A stretch of DNA of 64,000 bases from an uncultured Cohaesibacter sp. (GTDB taxonomy: Bacteria; Pseudomonadota; Alphaproteobacteria; Rhizobiales; Cohaesibacteraceae), in contig NZ_OY781091.1 of the NCBI RefSeq assembly GCF_963676275.1, positions 1,280,775-1,344,774 on the forward strand. The letters are read 5' to 3'. A model generated the notes under the pieces. It was given only the letters and a program-made list of their open reading frames with translations, did not search any database and was not told the DNA's origin. Position numbers and translations under genes: made by a program. This document shows positions 1 through 8,773 of the stretch, one piece after another (position 1 is the stretch's first letter; each line of letters starts with the position of its first letter).

Positions 1-1034
1 CCGACGAGATCACCATCAAGCGCCGCTCTCTGCTCTCCGAAATTGCCAAGGTGGAAGAAGCCGTGCAGGAAGCCGGTGACAAGCTGGCCCTTGCCGAGCG
101 CGAGGCCATGGAAGCCGGGCTCGCCGCCAGAAGCAGCATGGAGGCTCTGGGCACCACCCGCGAAGCACGCAGCCGCGCAGACGAGCGCGTCAATGGCATC
201 AGGGCGCGCAAAGATGAGCTGACCCGCCAGATTGATGACGCCATGGACTGCGCTCCGGCGGCTACCTTCGGCCTTTCCGGCCTCAAGAAAGACGCTCCGC
301 TGCCCTCCATGGTGGCTGTGGAGGGGCGGCTTGATCGCCTGAAGAATGAACGGGAACGGCTCGGTGGCGTCAATTTGCGCGCCGATGAAGAAGCCAATGA
401 GATTTCCGAGCAGCTCACCACCATGGAAACCGAGCGTGATGATCTGATAGAAGCCATCAAGAAGCTGCGCACTGGCATTTTTAACCTCAACAAGGAAGCC
501 CGCGCGCGCCTGCTTTCATCCTTCGATGTGGTCAATGGTCATTTCAAGGCCCTGTTTGCCAAGCTTTTCGGCGGGGGCGAGGCGGAACTGATCCTGACCG
601 AAGCGGATGACCCCTTGCAGGCTGGCCTTGACATCATCGCCCGCCCTCCGGGCAAGAAACCCCAGACCATGACCCTGCTTTCCGGTGGTGAACAGGCATT
701 GACGGCAATGGCGCTGATCTTTGCTGTCTTCCTGACCAATCCCGCCCCGATCTGTGTGCTCGATGAGGTCGATGCACCGCTGGACGACGCCAATGTCGAG
801 CGCTTCTGCGCCTTGCTGGAAGAAATGCGCTCGCTCACCGAGACGCGCTTTGTGACCATCACGCACAATCCGATCACCATGTCGCGCATGGATCGGCTGT
901 TCGGTGTGACCATGGCCGAGCGCGGGGTATCGCAGCTGGTGTCTGTCAATCTCGAGGCCGCCGAGGAACTGATTGCCGAGGATGAAAGCCGCGCAGCCAT
1001 CGCCACGGTTCCCCCCGGTTATCCCCGTCCGTGA
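1..1034 (+). CDS. smc: Chromosome segregation protein SMC, C-terminal part
   Basis: This is the 3' end of an SMC ATPase gene that begins before the window; the frame is open from base 3. SMC dimers organise and segregate the chromosome. The first ~150 visible residues are charged coiled coil. The C-terminal head follows, with the ABC signature (LLSGGEQAL, ~residue 224), Walker B with D-loop ([12 protein letters not shown]) and the switch histidine (TITHNP). The N-terminal Walker A half and hinge lie outside the window. The gene runs convergently towards the GFA-type gene, 79 bases away. The identification is secure because the head motifs are complete and in order. Confidence 0.95.
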   Translation, partial: DEITIKRRSLLSEIAKVEEAVQEAGDKLALAEREAMEAGLAARSSMEALGTTREARSRADERVNGIRARKDELTRQIDDAMDCAPAATFGLSGLKKDAPLPSMVAVEGRLDRLKNERERLGGVNLRADEEANEISEQLTTMETERDDLIEAIKKLRTGIFNLNKEARARLLSSFDVVNGHFKALFAKLFGGGEAELILTEADDPLQAGLDIIARPPGKKPQTMTLLSGGEQALTAMALIFAVFLTNPAPICVLDEVDAPLDDANVERFCALLEEMRSLTETRFVTITHNPITMSRMDRLFGVTMAERGVSQLVSVNLEAAEELIAEDESRAAIATVPPGYPRP

Positions 1035-1113
1035 GACGATCAGGCCCGAAAGCCTCCTCAAGATGCCTTGCAAGGCGTGCGAACCTGATCTTGTCTATTC
1101 CGGGCAGGGATAA

Positions 1114-1518
1114 TCAATCCTCTTCCTGAGGCAGTTGATCGGCAATATCGTAATAGTCGCCCTTATGGGCGGTGAAAATATGCTTGGCCAGCCGCCGTCC
1201 ATGGACATCATCGATACAGCCGACCGAAACCGCGATCTCGTCGCGCCATTCCGCATGGCGATCTGCATGCCAGAACAGGGAAGAGCCGCAATGGGAGCAA
1301 AAACCACGGCGGGCAAAGTCCGAAGACTCATACCAACGTAGCTTGTCTTGCCCCTTCTTGATCACCAACTGGCTGAAAGCAATCGTAATGCTCGGCCATG
1401 CATGACCACCCCATTGGCGGCATTGTTTGCAATGACACATCACCATGGGATTCAACAGGCCGGGAAATTCGAATTCAACAGCGCCACACAGGCAATGTCC
1501 GGTCAGCATTTCATCCAT
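1114..1518 (-). CDS. GFA-fold (glutathione-dependent formaldehyde-activating-like) protein
   Basis: A 134-residue protein of the GFA/CENP-V family, small zinc proteins first linked to formaldehyde-glutathione adducts but mostly of unknown substrate. The zinc-binding cysteines are all visible: CLC near the N-terminus, CHCKQC about 20 residues later, and CSHC near residue 80, followed by the usual GSSLFW. The frame stays open upstream, but the ATG at 1518 has AGAGAGA just before it and puts the first CxC about ten residues in, as is normal for the family. It stands alone between smc and a methyltransferase. The fold is certain; the substrate is not. Confidence 0.85.
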   Translation of the reverse strand: MDEMLTGHCLCGAVEFEFPGLLNPMVMCHCKQCRQWGGHAWPSITIAFSQLVIKKGQDKLRWYESSDFARRGFCSHCGSSLFWHADRHAEWRDEIAVSVGCIDDVHGRRLAKHIFTAHKGDYYDIADQLPQEED

Positions 1519-1700
1519 GATCAGTCTCTCTATTGCTATAAAATCAGTTGCTGAACGGACTATAGCGGCAACCATCGGTAACGGTCCAACATAACTTCTC
1601 GATCAAAGGATCAGAGAAATTGATGCACCAAGGCCGGGCGCACCTGTTGACACGCCCGGCGCTTGGACAAGTTTGCTACTCTGAGGCTTGCTGGGTAGGC

Positions 1701-2576
1701 CTAGAATGTCACAATTGCGCAAAATTCATTGCCGTAATCCTCAGCCAGCATTTCTCCTGTCAGAATATTGACCAGACTGAGGGAAGAAAAGCCCAACCCT
1801 TCCAGCTCCGCTTTCAGGCTGTCGGGGGAGAAATATTGCATCCAGTTGTAAATCTCGAAGCAATCCTGCGGGCTGGAAATCAGGTAATGGTCAAGCCCGA
1901 GATTGCGCTCGGGCCAAAGCCAGCTTTTCTTCAGCCCGACATAGGGCGATGGTGCCCAGAAACCGGCCATGAGATCTGTCTCGATGACCGTCTCCGGCTT
2001 CAGCGCTGCAAACTGGCGGTCGGAGAAGACGTCAAGAATGATCGTACCTCCCGGTTTGAGCTGGTCTTTCATGCGGGAAAGAAGCAGCGCCCGCTGCTCA
2101 GGGGAGAGGGCGCAATAGTCTGCATAAATCAGCATGACCAGATCCTGCTCTTGCGGCAGGGCCATATCCAGATAATTGCCCTCGATATAAAGCGGGCTGA
2201 TGCTGCCATCCGTGCCACCGCGAGATTGGGGAGCCGAATTGCGGGCATAGGCGAGGGAGGAGGGCGAAATATCCACGCCGGTGACGATGGCCCCCATTTG
2301 TGCCAGAGAATTGGCATAGAGCCCCGGCCCGCAGCCCAGATCACAGATCCTTTTGCCCCTGACCGCGAAGCGATCCGCAATCCAGTTCACAATGGACTGG
2401 ATGCTTTGAGAGCGACGGGAGGCAATGTCATTGTCTCCATCAATATGGAAGGCCAGCATGGATTGGGCAAGATGTGGCCGGGTCCAGAGTTCCGGTGCGC
2501 TATAGTGAGAGAAAGGGGCTGGCCGCTCGGCCAGTTTTTTCAGAATTTCATACATGACGATGGTCCATCTTTGCAT
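1701..2576 (-). CDS. Class I SAM-dependent methyltransferase
   Basis: A ~291-residue methyltransferase with a Rossmann SAM site: motif I is ICDLGCGPGLYANSLAQMG, followed by the acidic end of strand 2 (GVDISPSSL) and a motif IV-like strand (LVMLIYADYCAL). The C-terminal half (FSDRQFAAL, then SPYVGLKKSWLWPE) resembles small-molecule methyltransferases, but no substrate can be assigned. The start is uncertain: 2576 has GAGG very close to the ATG, and the ATG at 2555 is also possible. About 270 bases of AT-richer DNA separate it from the divergent GST gene and probably hold both promoters. Confidence 0.8.
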   Translation of the reverse strand: MQRWTIVMYEILKKLAERPAPFSHYSAPELWTRPHLAQSMLAFHIDGDNDIASRRSQSIQSIVNWIADRFAVRGKRICDLGCGPGLYANSLAQMGAIVTGVDISPSSLAYARNSAPQSRGGTDGSISPLYIEGNYLDMALPQEQDLVMLIYADYCALSPEQRALLLSRMKDQLKPGGTIILDVFSDRQFAALKPETVIETDLMAGFWAPSPYVGLKKSWLWPERNLGLDHYLISSPQDCFEIYNWMQYFSPDSLKAELEGLGFSSLSLVNILTGEMLAEDYGNEFCAIVTF

Positions 2577-2842
2577 CACCTCAGCCCGGATTGATCTCAG
2601 GCTGATCGGATGCCAAAGGAAAATGGGAATAAAACACCCCATCCGGCCAAATGGCGGGACTTGAAGGGGCAAGGGCCGCGCTCCCTGAAGGGCGCAGACA
2701 TGTCATGCTGAATAAAAGAAAGTGGCATGTTAATAGCTTGTTTAGTCTGTTTTGACAAGTCGCAAAGAATGCGAATGTACACTTTTCAGCGCCAGAAAAT
2801 TATGGCTAGTTTAGAGAAACAGATTTTTCGGGGAGTTCGTCG

Positions 2843-3541
2843 ATGACCGACCTAATCAGTGCTGATCGTCTCAAGTTGACCCTTTATATCGCCAACAAGA
2901 ATTACTCGTCCTGGTCTTTAAGGCCTTGGATCGGGATGAAAGCCAAGAATGTGGCTTTCACCGAACATCTGCTGCAATTTGATGAGGCAACAGGCCATGC
3001 GCATTTCATCGAATATTCACCGACCAAGAAAGTGCCTGCCCTCAAGATAGAGGAAGAAGGCAAGGACCCGGTGATCATTTGCGAGAGTCTGGCTATTCTG
3101 GAAGTGATTGCCGATCTGTTCCCCGAAACGGGGCTCTGGCCCGATGATCTGATGCAGCGTGCGAAGGCGCGGGCCTTTGCCGCAGAGATGCATGGCGGTT
3201 TCTTCGGTCTGAGAGGCTCCTGCCCGATGAATATCAGGCGAGAGGTCAAACCGCTTGATCTGGACCCCTACAGCGCGGCGGCTGTCGTCAAAAATGTGGA
3301 GCGGATCGAACAGATCTGGCGCGAATGTCTCGAAGCATCCGGCGGGCCATTCCTGTTTGGCACATTCGGCGCAGTGGACGCCATGTTCGCTCCGGTGATC
3401 AACCGGTTCGAGAAATATGCCCTGACCGACAGTGACGTCTTCCATGCCTATCGCTTCGCAATCAAGACGCTGCCTGCCTGGAAGGAATGGGAAGAGGCCG
3501 CGCTCAAGGAGCCGTGGATCGTGGAAGAAGATGAGGCCTGA
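2843..3541 (+). CDS. Glutathione S-transferase family protein
   Basis: A 232-residue GST. The N-terminal thioredoxin-like domain starts with LTLYIANKNYSSWSLRPWI, the hallmark of a bacterial GST subgroup with serine near the glutathione thiol. The glutathione-binding KVPALK and CESLAI segments follow at ~residues 58-82. The all-helical C-terminal domain occupies the rest. GGGGAG lies eight bases before the ATG and fixes the start. The gene is monocistronic and divergent from the methyltransferase. It probably conjugates or reduces electrophiles in the cytoplasm; the actual substrate is unknown. Confidence 0.9.
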   Translation: MTDLISADRLKLTLYIANKNYSSWSLRPWIGMKAKNVAFTEHLLQFDEATGHAHFIEYSPTKKVPALKIEEEGKDPVIICESLAILEVIADLFPETGLWPDDLMQRAKARAFAAEMHGGFFGLRGSCPMNIRREVKPLDLDPYSAAAVVKNVERIEQIWRECLEASGGPFLFGTFGAVDAMFAPVINRFEKYALTDSDVFHAYRFAIKTLPAWKEWEEAALKEPWIVEEDEA

Positions 3542-3592
3542 CAGCTTTCCCACCCGCTAGCATTGGAACTGTCATCAACGAGACAAAAGCTG

Positions 3593-3615
3593 TTTGCGCC
3601 CCGACTGGGCGCAAA
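3593..3615. terminator. Hairpin between convergent genes
   Basis: A perfect 9-bp stem (TTTGCGCCC / GGGCGCAAA) with a 5-base loop sits between the convergent GST gene and the orphan gene. Neither side has a strong U-run; the minus side has CAGCTTTTG. It is probably a weak bidirectional terminator. Confidence 0.5.
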
Positions 3616-3649
3616 TATCTGCGTCTTTGATGAGAGAAACAGGCTGCGA

Positions 3650-4159
3650 TCAGTCGAACAGGCGGTCGACTTCGTCCTGTGCCGTTGGATGATCGATCGC
3701 CAGCATCCAGTCGGTCGCATTGGCTGTGTCATTGATCAGGGCACTGACCCGGTCAATCAACGGCCTGACTTCAGTAGAAGCCATGAAAGACACGCTTTCC
3801 AGCGCACCTCCTGATACGTCTCCATTAAGGTCGACGATGCGTTCGGTGAGCGTCAGAATCTTGCCGTCTATTTCATGAACCAGCGACTCCAGCTTTTCCT
3901 GAAGCTCGGGCTTTACCGCATCATAAAGCGTAATGGCCAGTTGCTTTTCCTTGAAGGTCGATTGTTCGAAATAGTCCGGATAATTCATCGGGCGCCAAGC
4001 CTCGATGTCTTCGGCGCATTCGGGCATGGAAGGCAACAGCTCAATGAGCATCAGCACTTCGTTGAAGTGATTGAGATAGTCGGTTGCAAGCAATGTTGAC
4101 GGATTGATGTTGGCATCTTGCAACAGCTCAGCATCAGGAAGGACAGTCATGTCTGACAT
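3650..4159 (-). CDS. Orphan protein with CheZ/FliM-like C-terminal tail
   Basis: A 169-residue soluble, acidic, mostly helical protein with no signal peptide or membrane segment. I do not recognise the body. The last ten residues (AQDEVDRLFD) resemble the tail of the CheZ encoded in this window (NQDDIDALFG) and the N-terminal CheY-binding peptide of FliM, which has the general form SQxEIDALL. The middle region (~90-130, KLESLVHEIDGKILTLTERIVDLN) is amphipathic and could form a helical bundle or coiled coil. Codon use is like its neighbours. A chemotaxis-linked role is inference from the tail only; there is no che gene next to it. Confidence 0.65.
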   Translation of the reverse strand: MSDMTVLPDAELLQDANINPSTLLATDYLNHFNEVLMLIELLPSMPECAEDIEAWRPMNYPDYFEQSTFKEKQLAITLYDAVKPELQEKLESLVHEIDGKILTLTERIVDLNGDVSGGALESVSFMASTEVRPLIDRVSALINDTANATDWMLAIDHPTAQDEVDRLFD

Positions 4160-4468
4160 CTTGAAACTCTCAACGCAACTTCAACAGCTTTGTGGCGACT
4201 GGTCAGGAAACCTGATATGCCTTCGCAACCGCGCACCGAAAAGGGAGATGCTTTATCCCCCACATCAGTCGCATCGCGATCGGTATCAATATTACAGCCT
4301 CATTCTTGGTCATGGTCATCAGACTGCCATCCTCGGTTTCCGAACCGGACCACTTTAACCATAAGGTGCTATAGTTTCCAAATACTTGACGGTTGCCCAT
4401 GTCGGTGAAAAAGATCAAACAAGATAAAGAATTGGCAAACTTGCGAAAATGAAGAGATTTGTACAAAT

Positions 4469-5287
4469 ATGACCGGAAGATTGCATTTAGTTGCTGAAGA
4501 TATTGATTTCATGGAAGTATTTGCCAATTCAGATACATTGACTGGCTTGCACCCCATGCCTGCCAGACATAATGTCGCACCGACCGATCCTGTTTTGACA
4601 ATCCTGCATGAATATGGGCAGCGCTGCGCCCGTTTGATGAAATGGTCTTTTGTACCCGATTGGGTAAAAGATCCGCGCGAATTCTCCCTTCTCACCATTG
4701 CGCGCGTCGAAGGAGTAGAGAGAAAACCATCCTTCCGCAATGCAATCCGTTACCGTCGCTGTCTGGTGCCTGTTACGGGATTTTACGAATGGCAACGCAA
4801 CAAGGTGACTGGTGAAGCGATACCCCATTTCTTTCGCAAGGAGGATGCCGGGCTATTTGCCCTTGCTGGCATTTGGGAATCATGGATGGGGCCCAATGGT
4901 GAGGAATTTGACGGGCTTGCCATTTTGACGAGGTCTGCCACCGCGCCATTCAGAGCGATTTCAGATCGTTTGCCGCTGATTGTGGCTCCCGAGCATCATG
5001 AGATCTGGCTGGATACGCGCTCGGGGCGCTTCGAGGATGCGCGTCCCTTGCTGAAAAGCCCGTCACCGGATGATCTCGTCGCCTTTGCGGTCTCTGACCG
5101 AGTCAATCATCGCGGCAATGACGATCCCTCTCTCACACTGCCGCGCCATGGCCGCGACACTGAACGGGTGAGGGTCTCTTTTGCCAAGCCAGACAAACAG
5201 CAGAAGGGCAAAGAACAAGACAGTTCTAGGCCAGCAAAGCCGAAGAAGGAAGATGCTGAGGATAATGGGCAGCTTGATCTATTCTAG
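4469..5287 (+). CDS. SRAP/YedK-family paralogue lacking catalytic residues
   Basis: A 272-residue protein of the SRAP (YedK/HMCES) family, whose active members cross-link to abasic sites through Cys2. The fold is clear: RHNVAP (34-39), the IARVE region (77-81), GFYEW (104-108), the ILTRSA strand (152-157) and SDRLPLIV (165-172). Compared with E. coli YedK, Cys2 is Thr2, the Asn of NARxE is Ile77 and the His of IHDRxP is Ser165; only Glu107 remains. No in-frame alternative start restores an N-terminal Cys. A basic, low-complexity tail (~210-267) ends in QLDLF, the sliding-clamp binding consensus. Probably a non-catalytic DNA- or clamp-binding paralogue; the annotation 'SOS response-associated peptidase' would mislead. 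Confidence 0.85.
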   Translation: MTGRLHLVAEDIDFMEVFANSDTLTGLHPMPARHNVAPTDPVLTILHEYGQRCARLMKWSFVPDWVKDPREFSLLTIARVEGVERKPSFRNAIRYRRCLVPVTGFYEWQRNKVTGEAIPHFFRKEDAGLFALAGIWESWMGPNGEEFDGLAILTRSATAPFRAISDRLPLIVAPEHHEIWLDTRSGRFEDARPLLKSPSPDDLVAFAVSDRVNHRGNDDPSLTLPRHGRDTERVRVSFAKPDKQQKGKEQDSSRPAKPKKEDAEDNGQLDLF

Positions 5288-5349
5288 CAATCAGACGGGA
5301 TCCGGTCTGGCCGAAAAGGTTAGGCGTTGTCCTGCCCACACAAACAAAA

Positions 5350-5375
5350 GGGCCCGAGAGAAAACTCTCGGGCCC
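5350..5375 (-). terminator. Rho-independent terminator of the porin gene
   Basis: An 11-bp perfect GC-rich stem (GGGCCCGAGAG / CTCTCGGGCCC) around AAAA. On the minus strand it is followed by CTTTTGTTTG, and it lies 38 bases past the porin stop codon. It may also stop transcription arriving from the SRAP gene. Confidence 0.85.
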
Positions 5376-5412
5376 CAGAAACTATCCGTTTCCAGTCTAA
5401 GCAAGGCTTAGA

Positions 5413-6522
5413 TTAGAAAGAACGTTTGATGTAAAGTTTGCCAGCGACGTCGTCCCAGTCAGCAGTACCGGTTACGCGGTCGAAGTCAACTTTTTCGTAA
5501 CCTACACGAGCGCCAATTTCGAGGTTGGCAACAGGGGTGTAGGTGATCTGAGCGGAAGTACCCCAGGTCTTGTACTGTTCTTCGTCATAGTCAACGAGAC
5601 CAGCGTCAACACCGAATACCAGGTTGTCAGCGAATGCATATTCGATGCCAGCGGACACTGCGTATTTGCTGTAGAGGTCGCCAGTAGGAGCAACAACAGC
5701 AGCGAATGCGGTGTCGTTGGTGTAGCCATATTCATAGCCACCAGCGATACCGAATACCAGGCCTTCCATCAGGTTGAAGGAAGCTTCAGCACCAATGATG
5801 TAGCCCATGTCGGTGGAGATGGTCGGATCGGAATAACGAACCTGATAAACAGCACCAGCTACGTTTGCAGAGCCCCAGCCCTGTTTCACAGCCAAGCGAG
5901 CAGCGATAGAAGGCATGGAAGTGCCAGCTGCATTACCAGAGTAAACGTTACCAGCAACGGCAGCTTTGTTGCCGGTGATTTCTTCCAGAGCGATGGTAGC
6001 GGATACGCCGTTACCGAAGGAAGCTACATAACCGATGGCGTCCAGGTCACCGTGGCCGATGCCGAAGTCATCATAGTAGAGGCCAGCGTTGAAGTCGACG
6101 ATGGAGTCGGTCATACCAGCATAAAGACCACCGAGCTGCAGGTAGGCTTTGTCGAATGCGGTGTTTGTACCGGCGGTTGCGCCAGACGCATCGTCAAATT
6201 CCATGTGAGCTGCAAGAGTACCGAATTCGGTTTCTTCTTTAGCGTCGAAGGTGAAGGTGGTTTCGGTGTACATGGAAACCAGTTCATCATCACGGGAGCG
6301 GTTGCGATAGAAAGAGTCGGAACCAGACTCAACACCGAACTCAACTTTACCGGAGATTTTCAGGCAGGTGTCGGTACCAGGAATGAAGAAGTAGCCAGCG
6401 CCGTATGCATCACATACTTTTACGTAGTCTACAGGTTCTGCTACTGGCAGATCGGCTGCCTGTGCTGCACCGCCAGCTACCAAAGCAGCTGCGGAGCCAA
6501 GGATAAGGCTCTTGATGTTCAT
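5413..6522 (-). CDS. Alphaproteobacterial porin (Omp2b-like)
   Basis: A 369-residue outer-membrane porin of the Rhizobiales Omp2 family. A signal peptide (MNIKSLILGSAAALVAGGAAQA) precedes mature AADLPVAEPVDYVKVCDAYGAGYFFIPGTDTC, the family's invariant N-terminus with its disulfide cysteines. The rest is alternating beta-strand sequence ending in a C-terminal phenylalanine (LYIKRSF), as BAM-inserted barrels do. The start at 6522 is preferred: AAGG lies eight bases upstream, and earlier in-frame ATGs (6537, 6543) would lengthen the signal peptide. Codon use is strongly restricted (GCA/GCT alanine, few rare codons), as expected for a very abundant protein. Monocistronic, with a long leader and a strong terminator. 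Confidence 0.95.
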   Translation of the reverse strand: MNIKSLILGSAAALVAGGAAQAADLPVAEPVDYVKVCDAYGAGYFFIPGTDTCLKISGKVEFGVESGSDSFYRNRSRDDELVSMYTETTFTFDAKEETEFGTLAAHMEFDDASGATAGTNTAFDKAYLQLGGLYAGMTDSIVDFNAGLYYDDFGIGHGDLDAIGYVASFGNGVSATIALEEITGNKAAVAGNVYSGNAAGTSMPSIAARLAVKQGWGSANVAGAVYQVRYSDPTISTDMGYIIGAEASFNLMEGLVFGIAGGYEYGYTNDTAFAAVVAPTGDLYSKYAVSAGIEYAFADNLVFGVDAGLVDYDEEQYKTWGTSAQITYTPVANLEIGARVGYEKVDFDRVTGTADWDDVAGKLYIKRSF

Positions 6523-7148
6523 GTTTCTGACCTTCATTGTCATAACAAAAAATATTTTTGCAGTGACCAGTCCAGTCAGAACTGTAGTTCACTGCTTGCG
6601 ACAAGACTGACAATACTCGTTTCTCCGCCGGTAGCAATCGACTCTCGTATTCGGTGAGATGACTTTGCAGGAACTGTTGCACAAAAAACACAAAACGGCC
6701 TTCACACCGCAGATTTCTGCCAGTTCGTTACTGAATGATTAACGGATTTTATGTGAATTTACGTGTCCTCTGCCCTGCGCCAGAGCCGTCGGCAGGGGAG
6801 AAAAGGCGGTGCGGGAATAAAAAATCAGCCCTCGTTTCACAGCCGGAAGAGATTCTCACACCGCAAAACAGCATTCGGAAGGGCGATTTCGATTCTGCTT
6901 TTCGACGAGATTCGGACTGGCGGGGTTGATTGGGTGCCCCGTGGAATCAGGTGGAAACAGATTGAGCGAGATGGAATCGGGGTGCGGCAGAGGTGGGCAT
7001 ATGCGCTGCGGGGCGAATAAGAGACCGGCCCGACCTGTTCAATCGGGTAGGGTAGACTGAGCAGCAGGGTGCCAGATAACAAAAGGGCCGCTTTTGCATT
7101 GTTGCAGAAGCGACCCTTTGTCAAATTTCATGGAATGGTAAGGCGCGA
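6523..7148. promoter_or_regulatory. Porin promoter/leader region; no gene seen
   Basis: About 625 bases without a convincing gene. The part next to the porin (to ~6740) is AT-rich and must hold its promoter and 5' leader. The rest is GC-richer and contains only short open frames with no ribosome-binding site. A terminator for the lipoprotein gene lies at its far end. Confidence 0.5.
7076..7119 (-). terminator. Terminator of the lipoprotein gene
   Basis: Arms AAAGGGCCGCTT and AAGCGACCCTTT pair over 12 positions with one mismatch, and the pairing continues inward through TTGCA/TGCAG. The minus-strand product ends CCCTTTTGTT, about 30 bases after the stop codon at 7149. Confidence 0.75.
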
Positions 7149-7922
7149 TCAGTCTTCGTTCTTGCTGCCAAAAGGCCAGAGCCGGGAGAAGAAGCGCTTT
7201 TTCTTGCCGCCATTTTCTTCCTGCTTGAGCTTTTCCATTTCGCTTGCCACTTCCGGAGTCACATCGGTGAAGCGTTCCGGCGGCTGGGTCAGATAGGTGC
7301 GTTTGCCCTTTTCACCCTCTTTCTGGGAGCGGATCAGCGCCAGCCGCTGTTTGACCTGCTTGTCATATTCTTTCATCTCATAAGGATCGACCGGTCCCTT
7401 GCTGAAATCGGGCTCCTTGATCTGGCGCGCGAATTCGGATGAGGCGGTATTATTCTTGATGATGGAATCACGCTGCTCCGGCGGCAGCCGACGGATGGCT
7501 TCGAGCAGTTGGGCGCGCTCCTCGTCGGTCATATTCTCCATGCGCTCATTATAGATCTCGCGCAGCTTGTCCGGATCCTGTGGCCAGTTGGCATCCGCAT
7601 AGGCCAGCGGCTTGCTACCATCTTCAGGCGTCGGCAGAGGCGTGCCTTCGGGCGGCAGAACCAGCCCGGCGCGGGCAGAATAATCAATGTTGTTGCGCTT
7701 TTTCTCGTTCGGCAGGGCGCCGAGCAGACCGGTGACATCCTCCAGCAATTCCCGCTCGTGGGTTTCGCCGGTGCCATAGGTTGTCGAAGAAATGCCGGAG
7801 CATCCCGAAAGGCCAAGGCTGCCCAACATCACCAGAGCAATAAAGCCTGAAGGCTGGGCCGACCGGCTTTTAAGAGATTCGGCTCCGGAAAGAATAATGT
7901 CCTTGCACCTGCTGACAGTCAT
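7149..7922 (-). CDS. Putative lipoprotein, function unknown
   Basis: A 257-residue protein with a lipobox (LGLSGC) about 40 residues from the chosen start, so it is probably lipid-modified and held at the periplasmic side of a membrane. The remainder is charged and helical, with several DPxxMxEYD-type stretches, and ends in a very basic then acidic tail (GKKKRFFSRLWPFGSKNED). The ATG at 7922 has AAGGCGAGG upstream and is chosen over the start 32 codons earlier. It lies downstream of lspA and ileS on the same strand. LspA makes the cleavage that matures such proteins, but no specific link is implied. I recognise no domain. Confidence 0.75.
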   Translation of the reverse strand: MTVSRCKDIILSGAESLKSRSAQPSGFIALVMLGSLGLSGCSGISSTTYGTGETHERELLEDVTGLLGALPNEKKRNNIDYSARAGLVLPPEGTPLPTPEDGSKPLAYADANWPQDPDKLREIYNERMENMTDEERAQLLEAIRRLPPEQRDSIIKNNTASSEFARQIKEPDFSKGPVDPYEMKEYDKQVKQRLALIRSQKEGEKGKRTYLTQPPERFTDVTPEVASEMEKLKQEENGGKKKRFFSRLWPFGSKNED

Positions 7923-8111
7923 GACGACCTCGCCTTTTGATATTCGGGCATTCCCGCGAATGCACTTACGCAAACCACTTCGAGCACAGTTAACAATGTG
8001 CCAATTTGATTTAGACATACTTCCTAAAGGGGCTGAAGATCAAGTGAAGGTTGCCTCCACGAAAAGACAAAAGCGCCACTTCTCTAGAAATAATGCTGCT
8101 TTTGCCACTAA

Positions 8112-8678
8112 TCACTGATTTGCGGCATCATTGCGGCTGGAATCCGACTGTTTTCCCGGCACCGCTGCTTTTTTTCCGCCAAACAGGCTTTCGAACACCA
8201 GAAGCGCCGCACCAGCCACAATCCAGACATCGGCCAGATTGAAAATATACCAGCTGAAGCTGCCGACATGAAAATGAAACAGGTCCACCACGGCACCATG
8301 CAGGATGCGGTCAAGGCCGTTGCCCAATGCGCCCCCCATGATGAGCCCCAGCGCCAGCACGCTCAGCCTGTCATGGCTCTTGTGGATCCAAACCCCGATG
8401 GCAATGGCCGCAACCAGCGCAAGGCCAATGAGAAAATAACGACCCAGATCATCATGCTGCTGGAACAGGCCATAGGAAATGCCATGATTCCAGACCAGCA
8501 CCAGATCGAAAAAGGGCGTGATCCGGACCGGGCCCTGAAGGCGCATGGCCTGTTCGATCTGATAGCCGAAAAGCATCCAGAGCTTGAAACCCTGATCGAC
8601 GAGAAAACCAACCAAGGCAACGAGATATCCCAATGACCGTGCAGACAAACCCATCCTCCGAACCTGCGTCAGAATCAA
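8112..8678 (-). CDS. lspA: Lipoprotein signal peptidase (signal peptidase II)
   Basis: A 188-residue inner-membrane aspartyl protease that removes signal peptides from diacylglyceryl-modified prolipoproteins. Four membrane helices are apparent. Conserved boxes are VDQGFKLWM near residue 30, VWNHGISYGLF, and the two catalytic-aspartate boxes GNGLDRI and FNLADVWIV. The C-terminal ~20 residues are hydrophilic. The start is ambiguous: a TTG at 8678 has GGGG at good spacing, whereas the ATG at 8654 has GGAGG directly touching it. It follows ileS on the same strand by 95 bases, the usual ileS-lspA arrangement. Confidence 0.93.
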   Translation of the reverse strand: MILTQVRRMGLSARSLGYLVALVGFLVDQGFKLWMLFGYQIEQAMRLQGPVRITPFFDLVLVWNHGISYGLFQQHDDLGRYFLIGLALVAAIAIGVWIHKSHDRLSVLALGLIMGGALGNGLDRILHGAVVDLFHFHVGSFSWYIFNLADVWIVAGAALLVFESLFGGKKAAVPGKQSDSSRNDAANQ

Positions 8679-8773
8679 ACTGCCCCGGCATGCTGCTGGG
8701 CCATGTTAAAAAACCGGGATCCGGACAGCGCCAGACCCCGGCCATATTCATATTATAGCGTCAAATGCGGCCG

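Noticed and set aside
1620-2594. A 324-codon frame antisense to the methyltransferase gene.
   Set aside because: The methyltransferase has complete SAM motifs; the opposite frame is a composition shadow.
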